This document shows positions 7,111 through 15,010 of a stretch of DNA of 15,616 bases, piece by piece. Every line of letters begins with the position of its first letter. The stretch's first letter is position 1. The position numbers and the translations under genes are program-made. The stretch is taken from positions 1 through 15,616 of the forward strand of contig JBKBUQ010000061.1 in assembly GCA_046289975.1 (NCBI GenBank). Direction: 5' to 3'. The notes beneath the pieces were generated by a model, which was not told the origin of the DNA, did not search any database, and saw only the letters and a program-made list of their open reading frames with translations. The DNA is from UBA2798 sp046289975. Lineage in GTDB: Bacteria; Bacteroidota; Bacteroidia; Flavobacteriales_D; UBA2798.

Positions 7111-10100
7111 ATGATTACCTTAAGGTTGTATCGCAAATTTGCGATGATATTATTGTGTTCAGTTGTTGCTGCAAATATTCAAGCTCAAACAACCTATACC
7201 TGGAACGGAACAATTTCTGATGCCTGGAATACCCCCGGTAATTGGACTCCTTCGGCAGTACCAACTGCAACAGATCATGTTGTAATAGTAACAGCTTCTA
7301 ATCCTTGTACCCTTCCTGGGAATCTATCGATAACTAATTTTTCGATGACATCCGGTATTCTGAATATTGGTGCAAACACATTCACTATTAACGGTACTTT
7401 TTCAGCCACAAATGGAACAATTAATGGGGCAGGAAATATTTCCATAAACGGGACAACAGTTGTATTCGGTAATACAACTGCAGGTCCAACAGTATTTCCA
7501 AATATATCAATTACCACTCTTAGCATTCGATCTCAACGAACAACATTTCATGGAAATGTTACTATTTTAAAAACAACAGGATCTTCTGCTTTAGACAACT
7601 GGCGTGGTGGAAACACTTTTAACGGCACATTTTACCTAAACAATGCCTCAGACGACATTACCGGGAACAATGGAGACATTTATTTTGGTTCCAACAATGG
7701 AGATCCTGTAGATGTTTTTAATGGTAGAACCACCATAATGATTACCGGTGCCGCACGGATTCGAATTCCGCAAAGTGGTTCTGCGATTTTTAACGGAGTC
7801 ACCAGTTTTATTTCGAATGGATTTGGTGGTCAGCACGACCGGATACAACCTTCCCGCCAAGGCAGTGCAAACTATGTATTCAACGACTCTGTTTATTTTA
7901 CCTGCGAATCTGCAACCACAGATATTCACATTGCCTATGAAGCAGGCACTTCTTGTATTTTTAATGGTCCAGTTGTATGTACACGTAAGAATGGAGCAGG
8001 CGGTGCGCTTGATGTCGGAAGAGATGGATCTGTAGTTTTTAATCACAATCTGATTCTTAACAACAATAGTACCGGCGCAATTACGGTAACCAATGGAACA
8101 GGTATATCCAGTCTTGCCTCCGGCCGAATCATTGCGGTTGGCACTGAGGGTTTCAACTCCGGGAGTTTTGATGTTAGAAATTTCACTCAATTAGGCACAC
8201 TAGCACAAACACTTGTCTTCGGAACAAGTGCGTCATTATTTATTGGTGCTGCCGGAAGTCCATGTACATTTAATGCAACTACTATAAATTTTTCGGCAGG
8301 ACGAGTTCGCTCACAAAGCACCACATATAACAGTACTTCCATTTCATTTTCCAAAACCGGTGCAACTGCCGATGATAACGGCGACAATTTTTTTGGTGGA
8401 CCTGTCACTTTTTCAAACTCAGGAGGAGCCGAATTCAGGTTTTCGAGCACCATTGCAAGGGATGTTTTTTTATCAACTGTTGCTCTTAATAATAGCGGAG
8501 CAGGGATGATATCGATGTCGCGCACATTTGATACCGATTATGATTTTAATATTGAAATAAACAATCCGAGTGTAACTGCTGGCGGAGGAATTCAATTTGG
8601 TGCGAACGGAGGATCATCAACCCTTGCAAGTGGTAGAACCATTTCTGTAGGAGGAAGTGGATATGAATTTGGCTATTTGTATTTGTTCCGTTTTAATCAA
8701 TTAGGAGGCACCCCACAATCTATCACGCTAGGATCAAATTCTACTTTGCTACGTATTGGGGCACAAGGAAACTTAATCTCTGGTTCAAATTTTTCCGGAG
8801 ATTTTTCTGGAACTGCGGCTGGAATAGAACTTACAGGATCAACTTTTCAAGGTAGTAGCGTTTTTAATCAGACATCAACAGCTGGAGGAAACAGAACTTG
8901 GGGAGGTAATACTTTTCAGGGACCACACACAATTAACAATTACGGTACTGCAGGTATCCAATGTTCTCAATTATTTGCCGCAGAAACTTACCTATCAACT
9001 GTAGTTGTTAATTTGAGTAACAGCGGTGGTGTTAGTCTTGCGCGTACATTTGACACCCAGTTTCCTCAAAATATAATTTTATCAAGTACATCAACTGGAT
9101 CTGTTGCCTTTGGTTTTAATGGAGGAAGCAGCACTCTTGCAAGCGGAAGAACCATTTCCATTAGCGGTTTGGGGTATACAGGTAATTTTCTATATCTCTA
9201 TCGCTTCAACCAAATTGGCTCTACACCACAATCACTATCCATTAACGGAGCAAGCTCACAAATTGAATTGGGGTCAGCAGGTAATGCATCTTATGGCTGT
9301 GTTTTTGACGGTAACCTTACCATTAATGCTGTTAATTATGTTATTGTAGGAAACACGTTTAACGGCAACTGTAGCTTTACTAAAACCGGAGCCGGAACAC
9401 ATGATGCAAGCATTGGTGCAAACACCTTTAATGGAAGTTTTTCCCTGACCAACAATTGTACCGTCAGTAACATTTTACTTCGGTTTTCCAACTTGTTTGG
9501 TTCGGACACATTCAATGGTCCTGTAACTTTAAATTCGAATTGCCTTAATGGGGGGATGGAAATGGGAAGAACATTTGATAGTTTTTTTAACAATAATCTT
9601 CAAATCAATTCTACTAATGGTTTCATCTATTTAGGTGTAGGTGGCGTTTCCTTAAGCGGCAGTTGTTTTCTAGCCACTAACCACACAATCACTACACCTA
9701 CATTTTCCGGAGGGACTTTGTTTTTCAGACGATTTGAACAATTAGGTATAACACCTCAAACGATTTCTGTAACCGGAACAGCAAATATAGAATACGGAAG
9801 TGCAGCAGCTGGTTTCAGCAACTCTTATTGTGTATTCAACGGAGATCTTAATTCAATATCATCCGGTAGTACCAGCATTTGTAATTCAAGTTTTAAAAGA
9901 AATGCTACTATTTCGGCTTTACGATATCCTAACGTAATTAATTCCTTTTTCAATGAAAATGCAGGTACATCCAATATCTCGCGTGTAGGTGGAACTACAA
10001 ACGATGATCTTGGTGGAAACAATGTATTTTATTCGAATTTAGTGTTTGTAAACACAGGGTCTGGTCGATTTAGAATGGGAACTATAAGCTACGGTGGCGA

Positions 10101-12153
10101 TACTTTTCATGGTGATTTAGAAATAAACAACAGCGGAACGGGAACTATTTCTTTTGCACATGGAAATACAATTAACTCCATTTCGGGAAATATAAATTTT
10201 ATCAACTCAAATACAGGAACAATTATTTTTGGAGAAACATCTACTATCAATTCGAGCACTCTCGCAGGAACATTAAATGCTCTCTCAGGAAATTTTACAA
10301 ACGGTACTATTTCCATACGATTTATGACACAAAACGGCGGTGCCAATCAGTTTACAGGTACTGGTTCTGCCGTTTCTCTTGTTAATCATAATAGTATTAT
10401 CAATGGTTCAATGGATATTAATACTACCAGTTCAGTTACCCTTACCAACAACACTTTCAACAATGCAATAAACTCCAACTCAGGAGGGACCAGCACAATA
10501 AGAACTAACACATTTAATGCAGTTTCAAATATCACTTCGGCTTCGTTTATCCTTGGAGGAACACCTGCGCAGGGAAATACTTTTAATGGCGTAACTAGCT
10601 TTCTCAAAAACGGCACCTCCAATGATGATAATAATGGCGGAAACATATTTAACAACCAAGTCAGTTTTACTACCACTAATGTCACCGGGAGATGGCGATT
10701 AGGTACAACAACCGACGACTTTAATGATAATGTCCTCTTCTCCCAAAATGCAGTTGGAATTCTATCACCTTCCTATTCAGCTATTAGTTTCTATTCTGGA
10801 AATGTAACATTCTCATCACCAGCTGGCACATCCATAACCTCCGGCTCAGGTGCCGGTCGAAGTACATTTGATGGAAATAATGCACAGAGCATTAACCTTA
10901 TATCCGGAAATTTACCGGTATTTACAAGAATGACTCTTGATAAAACCTCAAATGCAGTTACTTTAAATTGTCCGATAAGTATTACTGTAGATTTTTCTCC
11001 AACGTCAGGTATTTTAAATTCCTCATCAACCAATATTATTACACTTGCAAATGGAGCAACAACAACTATTGGAAACTCGAATAGTTATGTGGATGGGCCA
11101 TTCGACTATCAAATGGCAAGCAATAGCATATCCAGGAGAACATTGAACTTCCCTATTGGAAAGGCATCAGATTGGAGACCGGCTATCCTAGAGGTTTCTC
11201 ACAACAACAACACTTCATACACCTACAGAGGCGAACTATTTAACAGCAGTGCAGAGGCTCTTGGATGGACAAAACCAGGCTCAATTGATCTCGTTTCTCT
11301 AGTTCACTGGTGGGATATTGACAGATTCCTAACGAGTACTATGACTGCTAACTCAACCACCAATTTAAGAACCGGTCTCACTGACCGACCAATAATTACA
11401 CTACATTACGGTGCAAACGACGGAGTAACAGATCCATCAAATTTGGTCATTTGCAAGAATACTTCCGGAGCACCAACTACTTGGATTAATATCGGAGGAA
11501 GCGGAACCGGTGCGGGGGCAGGAACGATAACCTCAACCTCCAGCCCAAGTATTTTTAACTCATTCAGTCGATTTACTTTAGGAAACCTATTGGGAGGAAC
11601 AAATCCTCTACCTGTAGAATTATTAACGTTTACAGCTGAAAGATCAAGCAAGGATGTAGAATTAAATTGGGTTACCGCATCAGAACAAAACTCCTGGTAT
11701 TTTGAGGTTGAGCGATCATTAAATGGACTTGACTGGCAAAGCATTATCCATCAAACTGCTGCAGGAAATTCGACTACATTACTTACCTACTCGACACTGG
11801 ATTATAATGCACCACAAGAAATACTTTACTACCGCTTAAAACAAGTTGATTTTGACGGTACCACAAACTACTCGGCAATCAGAATTGTATATCCGGAAAA
11901 TGATGAACCCGAATTAGTTCTTTATCCTAATCCTTTGGTAAACGGAACCAGTCTTTACATAAAACCAAATAGTTCAATTACCTCAATTGATTTTGAATTA
12001 TTTAATATTTCAGGAAAACTGGTTGGTAGTTTTTCCGGAAGTGTAACAAATGGAATTATAGAATGGCCCATTACTGAATTCACTCCAGGCACATATATCA
12101 TTAGAATTTGTTTGAACGAAAAAACATACAGTTCTAAAATTATAATTGAATAA
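7111..12153 (+). CDS. Giant repeat-containing T9SS-secreted surface protein
   Basis: A 1680-residue exported protein of unknown function. It begins with a signal peptide (MITLRLYRKFAMILLCSVVAANIQAQ) and a WNG...W...NW segment (residues 29-46) often seen at the start of beta-helical surface proteins. Residues about 150-1230 form tandem Asn/Gly/Ser/Thr-rich beta modules. A segment at about 1330-1400 with SYVDGPFDY and NFPIGK is common in Bacteroidota surface proteins. A fibronectin-III-like domain starts at LPVELLTF (1500). The end, about 1601-1680, is a T9SS type A sorting domain with YPNP at 1605-1608 and a closing KIIIE. The family fact is that this domain directs export through type IX secretion, then removal and often anchoring to the surface. 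No enzyme motif was recognised; adhesin or structural filament is inference. The stop lies 2 nt from the stop of the convergent regulator gene. Confidence 0.9.
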   Translation: MITLRLYRKFAMILLCSVVAANIQAQTTYTWNGTISDAWNTPGNWTPSAVPTATDHVVIVTASNPCTLPGNLSITNFSMTSGILNIGANTFTINGTFSATNGTINGAGNISINGTTVVFGNTTAGPTVFPNISITTLSIRSQRTTFHGNVTILKTTGSSALDNWRGGNTFNGTFYLNNASDDITGNNGDIYFGSNNGDPVDVFNGRTTIMITGAARIRIPQSGSAIFNGVTSFISNGFGGQHDRIQPSRQGSANYVFNDSVYFTCESATTDIHIAYEAGTSCIFNGPVVCTRKNGAGGALDVGRDGSVVFNHNLILNNNSTGAITVTNGTGISSLASGRIIAVGTEGFNSGSFDVRNFTQLGTLAQTLVFGTSASLFIGAAGSPCTFNATTINFSAGRVRSQSTTYNSTSISFSKTGATADDNGDNFFGGPVTFSNSGGAEFRFSSTIARDVFLSTVALNNSGAGMISMSRTFDTDYDFNIEINNPSVTAGGGIQFGANGGSSTLASGRTISVGGSGYEFGYLYLFRFNQLGGTPQSITLGSNSTLLRIGAQGNLISGSNFSGDFSGTAAGIELTGSTFQGSSVFNQTSTAGGNRTWGGNTFQGPHTINNYGTAGIQCSQLFAAETYLSTVVVNLSNSGGVSLARTFDTQFPQNIILSSTSTGSVAFGFNGGSSTLASGRTISISGLGYTGNFLYLYRFNQIGSTPQSLSINGASSQIELGSAGNASYGCVFDGNLTINAVNYVIVGNTFNGNCSFTKTGAGTHDASIGANTFNGSFSLTNNCTVSNILLRFSNLFGSDTFNGPVTLNSNCLNGGMEMGRTFDSFFNNNLQINSTNGFIYLGVGGVSLSGSCFLATNHTITTPTFSGGTLFFRRFEQLGITPQTISVTGTANIEYGSAAAGFSNSYCVFNGDLNSISSGSTSICNSSFKRNATISALRYPNVINSFFNENAGTSNISRVGGTTNDDLGGNNVFYSNLVFVNTGSGRFRMGTISYGGDTFHGDLEINNSGTGTISFAHGNTINSISGNINFINSNTGTIIFGETSTINSSTLAGTLNALSGNFTNGTISIRFMTQNGGANQFTGTGSAVSLVNHNSIINGSMDINTTSSVTLTNNTFNNAINSNSGGTSTIRTNTFNAVSNITSASFILGGTPAQGNTFNGVTSFLKNGTSNDDNNGGNIFNNQVSFTTTNVTGRWRLGTTTDDFNDNVLFSQNAVGILSPSYSAISFYSGNVTFSSPAGTSITSGSGAGRSTFDGNNAQSINLISGNLPVFTRMTLDKTSNAVTLNCPISITVDFSPTSGILNSSSTNIITLANGATTTIGNSNSYVDGPFDYQMASNSISRRTLNFPIGKASDWRPAILEVSHNNNTSYTYRGELFNSSAEALGWTKPGSIDLVSLVHWWDIDRFLTSTMTANSTTNLRTGLTDRPIITLHYGANDGVTDPSNLVICKNTSGAPTTWINIGGSGTGAGAGTITSTSSPSIFNSFSRFTLGNLLGGTNPLPVELLTFTAERSSKDVELNWVTASEQNSWYFEVERSLNGLDWQSIIHQTAAGNSTTLLTYSTLDYNAPQEILYYRLKQVDFDGTTNYSAIRIVYPENDEPELVLYPNPLVNGTSLYIKPNSSITSIDFELFNISGKLVGSFSGSVTNGIIEWPITEFTPGTYIIRICLNEKTYSSKIIIE
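8107..10371 (+). repeat. Five diverged long modules within the giant protein
   Basis: The marker (S)(T/S)LASGR...hhxRFNQLGxTPQ(S/T)h recurs at residues 333, 503, 674, 847 and 1049, giving spacings of 170, 171, 173 and 202 residues. Copies 2 and 3 are closest (STLASGRTIS then RFNQ(L/I)G(G/S)TPQS); copy 1 is looser, copy 4 keeps FEQLGITPQT, and copy 5 keeps STLAG and a degenerate tail. Two other motifs run in phase: RTFD at 471, 645 and 820, and a KTG...DD...GGN-type segment starting at about 154, 415, 587, 758, 958 and 1166. The DNA of the copies has diverged, so the duplications are old. Confidence 0.85.
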
Positions 12154-12155
12154 AT

Positions 12156-13079
12156 CTAATACTGCTCATACCAATTAAACTTTTCATGCACAATTTTAGA
12201 TTTTTCTTTTTTAAGGTAACTTAAATAGGATGCTGCTACAGGAGAATGTTTTTTACCTTTCAACCAAATTAAACTCCAGGTCGTTTTAATAGGTAATCCT
12301 GATACAGGAATGATCTGAAGTTCCTTATTGTGCAATTCATTCCTAATACCAATTAAAGGCATTATTGAATATCCCATTTCAGCCAGTAATGCTTGTTTTA
12401 TTGCTTCGTTGGTGGTCAGTTCCATTTTTTGCAATACACCAATAGAATTTTTCTTAAAGTAATTTTCCATAGATCGTCTTGTTCCTGAACCCTTTTCGCG
12501 AAATATCAAGGGTAGATCTTTAAATACCTCTTTTGCTTTTTGAGTTTTGCCAATAGGAGATTGACCACTACCTACCAGGTAGAGTTTGTTTTGGAGCAAA
12601 TCAAGTTTTTCGATATTTAATGAAGTCGGCAATACTGAAACCAAAGCGAAATCAACTTCATTGTTTTCGAGACTTGTAACTACTTTTTCTTTGTTTGTCA
12701 CATCCATGATCAATTCAATACCGGTATGCTGATGGATAAAATCATTCAGGAAAAAAGGCATGACATAGATCCCGGTGGAAACAATTGAAATTTTCAGTTT
12801 TCCTGACAGTTTACCTTTATAGGCCAAGGTCTTGTAATTGATTGCATGCACCTGCTCAATGATATTTTCCGCTGCCTTCGCAATCTCTCTTCCAAAATCA
12901 GTGATGTGAATTCTGCGACCAACAACTTCGGTTAAGGGAATATCAAACTGATCTTGGAAATTCCGAAGCTGAATAGAAACAGCAGGTTGGGTAAGATGCA
13001 ATTCTTCAGCCGCTTTTGTTACACTTTGGGTCTTTACAATCTTCAAGAAAACCTGCAACTGGTTGAGCGTGTAATTCAT
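12156..13079 (-). CDS. LysR-family transcriptional regulator
   Basis: A 307-residue LysR-type regulator. The winged helix-turn-helix is at about 4-62, with the signature SVTKAAEELHLTQPAVSIQLRNF; the effector-binding domain covers about 90-295 and contains FREKGSGTRRS, typical of the CysB/CbbR/CmpR branch. It is transcribed away from an SbtA-type bicarbonate permease gene, so it probably controls that gene and itself, as divergently placed LysR proteins commonly do. Its ligand may be a carbon metabolite, by analogy with CmpR and CbbR, but that is inference. ATG at 13079 has no Shine-Dalgarno site. The stop TAG is 2 nt from the end of the giant gene. Confidence 0.93.
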   Translation of the reverse strand: MNYTLNQLQVFLKIVKTQSVTKAAEELHLTQPAVSIQLRNFQDQFDIPLTEVVGRRIHITDFGREIAKAAENIIEQVHAINYKTLAYKGKLSGKLKISIVSTGIYVMPFFLNDFIHQHTGIELIMDVTNKEKVVTSLENNEVDFALVSVLPTSLNIEKLDLLQNKLYLVGSGQSPIGKTQKAKEVFKDLPLIFREKGSGTRRSMENYFKKNSIGVLQKMELTTNEAIKQALLAEMGYSIMPLIGIRNELHNKELQIIPVSGLPIKTTWSLIWLKGKKHSPVAASYLSYLKKEKSKIVHEKFNWYEQY

Positions 13080-13190
13080 AAATTTTATTTATAAATTATA
13101 TTACAAACATAAATAAAAAATTATAATCATAATTACTCACCTTTGCCCCGTTCTTTGAAAAAAACGTTTTCACCTTAACTAAAAACAACA
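13080..13190. promoter_or_regulatory. Shared control region between the LysR gene and the bicarbonate permease gene
   Basis: A 111-nt divergent spacer. On the - strand, TATGTTTG (13111-13104) matches TAnnTTTG exactly and would give a leader of about 18 nt for the regulator gene. A 10-nt inverted repeat TTTTATTTAT (13083-13092) / ATAAATAAAA (13109-13118) flanks this element. A second palindrome AATTAT-AATC-ATAATT lies at 13119-13134 on the permease side, and ATTTATAAAT at 13087-13096. On the + strand no good TAnnTTTG is present, as expected if the permease promoter needs an activator. The high AT content makes chance palindromes likely, so the operators are candidates only. Confidence 0.5.
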
Positions 13191-14153
13191 ATGGACTTCA
13201 GTCTGCTTATTGATAATCTGACCAATCCGGCATTATTATTCTTTGTGCTCGGAATTGTAGCTGTTTACCTTAAAAGTGACCTTACGATACCGGAAAACTC
13301 TTCCAAGTTTATTTCCTTGTACCTACTGTTTGCAATCGGATTCAAGGGCGGGCAGGAATTATCGCATGAAACGTTTACGTTCGAAATCGGAAGATCGATG
13401 CTTTTTGGAATTTGCATTTCTCTGCTTATCCCTCTTTACACATTCTTTATTCTAAAAAGAAAACTGAGCGTACTTGATGCAGGAGCAATTGCTGCGGCTT
13501 ATGGATCGGTGAGCGCAGTAACATTTGTAACCGCGGTTAGCTTTCTGGAAACCCAGCAACTTCAATTGCATGGTCACATGGTTGCTATTATGGCTTTAAT
13601 GGAATCCCCGGCAATTATTATGGGACTTATACTTATCTCCATATTTAATGCTAATGAAAATGAAAAAATACAAAAGAGAACAGCAATCCGACATTCATTT
13701 ACCAATGGAAGTGTATTGCTCATATTGGGAAGCTTGATCATTGGATATTTTGCAAACGCAAAACAGGCCGAGGGGATCAAACCGTTCACCAATGATCTTT
13801 TTAAAGGTTTTCTGGCAATATTCTTACTCGACTTGGGCATAACCAGTGGAAAAAAACTAAAAGCCTTCTTTTCCTATGGATGGTTTCCACTTCTATTTGC
13901 GATCCTGATTCCATTAATAAATGGTTGCATCATCGCAGCATTAAGTTCAATTGTTACACAGGAAATAAGTAACCGATTCATCTTCGCTATTCTTGCTGCC
14001 AGCGCCTCCTATATAGCAGTTCCTGCAGCAATGAAGATTTCTGTTCCTAAAGCCGATCCCGGATTATTTTTACCTATGGCATTGGCAGTTAGTTTCCCTG
14101 TAAATATTACAATTGGAATGCCACTCTATTTTCTGGTTGTGCAGCATACATAA
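13191..14153 (+). CDS. SbtA-family sodium-dependent bicarbonate permease
   Basis: A 320-residue inner-membrane protein with about ten hydrophobic helices in two halves, separated by a charged loop at about 151-166 (NANENEKIQKR). It matches the SbtA/DUF897 family: early IPE at 33-35, FKGGQEL at 51-57, DAGAIAAAYGSVSAVTF at 96-112 (the GSVSAVT segment corresponds to the substrate/sodium-binding stretch of cyanobacterial SbtA), MALMESPAI, LFKGFLAIFLLDLG and AASASYIAVPAAM. The expected reaction is import of bicarbonate with sodium. In a heterotroph this would feed carboxylation reactions or pH balance. No sbtB (PII-like) gene follows; the divergent LysR gene is the likely control. ATG at 13191 has no Shine-Dalgarno site. 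Confidence 0.88.
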   Translation: MDFSLLIDNLTNPALLFFVLGIVAVYLKSDLTIPENSSKFISLYLLFAIGFKGGQELSHETFTFEIGRSMLFGICISLLIPLYTFFILKRKLSVLDAGAIAAAYGSVSAVTFVTAVSFLETQQLQLHGHMVAIMALMESPAIIMGLILISIFNANENEKIQKRTAIRHSFTNGSVLLILGSLIIGYFANAKQAEGIKPFTNDLFKGFLAIFLLDLGITSGKKLKAFFSYGWFPLLFAILIPLINGCIIAALSSIVTQEISNRFIFAILAASASYIAVPAAMKISVPKADPGLFLPMALAVSFPVNITIGMPLYFLVVQHT

Positions 14154-14195
14154 TCATGACACTCTTCTTTTACGAAACACCATAAGGTGGTACTA

Positions 14196-14954
14196 TCAAA
14201 AATACCTTTCAAAAACCAATGAATCCATAAGAATATCTTTTCCGGTTTCTACAGGTCCGTAATCTGAATTTTCCATTCTTGCTTTGCGAAAATGAAAATT
14301 GTTTCCAACTCTTGTAAAATCCTTTTTCCCGGTAGAATCTAAAAACTCTTTAATTCTTGACTCCGTTTTTCGGGTGTTTTCCGACCAATTGTAGTTGGAT
14401 TCTGCTGAGATTTTTTCCAATATGATTTCCGGCTTTTCATCCCATTTTATGGTCTGTCCGATAAAATGATCCATTCCTCTCATCCAATACTTTCTGGTGG
14501 TTTCTCCTCCCGATCCGACATAATCCGCAATAAACACAACCGAATCATTCTCGAACAATTCGAATAATTGTTCTTCGTAACCACCTTCACTTGCGTTATC
14601 ATAGATCGAGGTGCGAATTTCTAATCTCTTATCGAAAATAAAAGTTGTGTTGGTAATATCGTAAGCCCCGAAATACTCAATGGAAAAAAAAGGAAAGGTC
14701 GCTTGTTCCTGTTTGGCAATTTCCAAAAACGTTTCGTGAAGCGATTTCAAATAGTAAAACCCACTATCCGTTTGCTCATCATCATACAGATATTTATCGG
14801 GTAATTCATAGTCCAAAATACTTCCAACATCCGTAGTTGCAGTATCCGTCGCATCCTTCACCGATAAGGAGTTGACATTTTCCTTTATAGTGTTTGTGCA
14901 TGAAGTTGCGAAAACCACAAACAATAAATTAAACAACACTATTCGAATATTCAT
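14196..14954 (-). CDS. Putative lipoprotein of unknown function
   Basis: A 252-residue protein with a lipoprotein signal: MNIRIVLFNLLFVVFATSC, with the modified cysteine at position 19 preceded by Ala-Thr-Ser. A Ser/Thr/Asp-rich linker follows, then a mixed, acidic globular domain with no motif I recognise (landmarks are GSGGETTRKYW and FHFRKARMENSDYGPVETG). The ATG at 14954 is chosen over an upstream in-frame TTG at 14996 because it places the signal correctly. The gene lies 56 nt after a serine hydrolase gene on the same strand, so the two may share a transcript. It is convergent with the bicarbonate permease gene. Confidence 0.7.
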   Translation of the reverse strand: MNIRIVLFNLLFVVFATSCTNTIKENVNSLSVKDATDTATTDVGSILDYELPDKYLYDDEQTDSGFYYLKSLHETFLEIAKQEQATFPFFSIEYFGAYDITNTTFIFDKRLEIRTSIYDNASEGGYEEQLFELFENDSVVFIADYVGSGGETTRKYWMRGMDHFIGQTIKWDEKPEIILEKISAESNYNWSENTRKTESRIKEFLDSTGKKDFTRVGNNFHFRKARMENSDYGPVETGKDILMDSLVFERYF

Positions 14955-15010
14955 AATCAAAGAAATTAATAAAAAATCGTATGGACCACCTCCCAATTTT
15001 AGGAAGAAAA

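Noticed and set aside
7648..8190. Antisense open frame of 180 residues inside the giant gene
   Set aside because: No domain, signal or start context; the sense strand carries a continuous 1680-residue protein with signal peptide and sorting domain.
7111..12153. Giant gene as a recent horizontal acquisition
   Set aside because: No flanking insertion sequences, tRNA or direct repeats, and base composition by eye is similar to neighbours apart from the bias caused by Asn/Thr/Ser-rich protein sequence.
14178..14189. CACC-ATAA-GGTG hairpin as a shared terminator between the permease and lipoprotein genes
   Set aside because: The stem is only four pairs and neither strand has a proper T run after it, so it cannot be supported as a terminator.
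14955..14996. TTG start adding 14 residues to the lipoprotein
   Set aside because: It would place extra residues ahead of a well-formed lipoprotein signal; the ATG at 14954 fits better.
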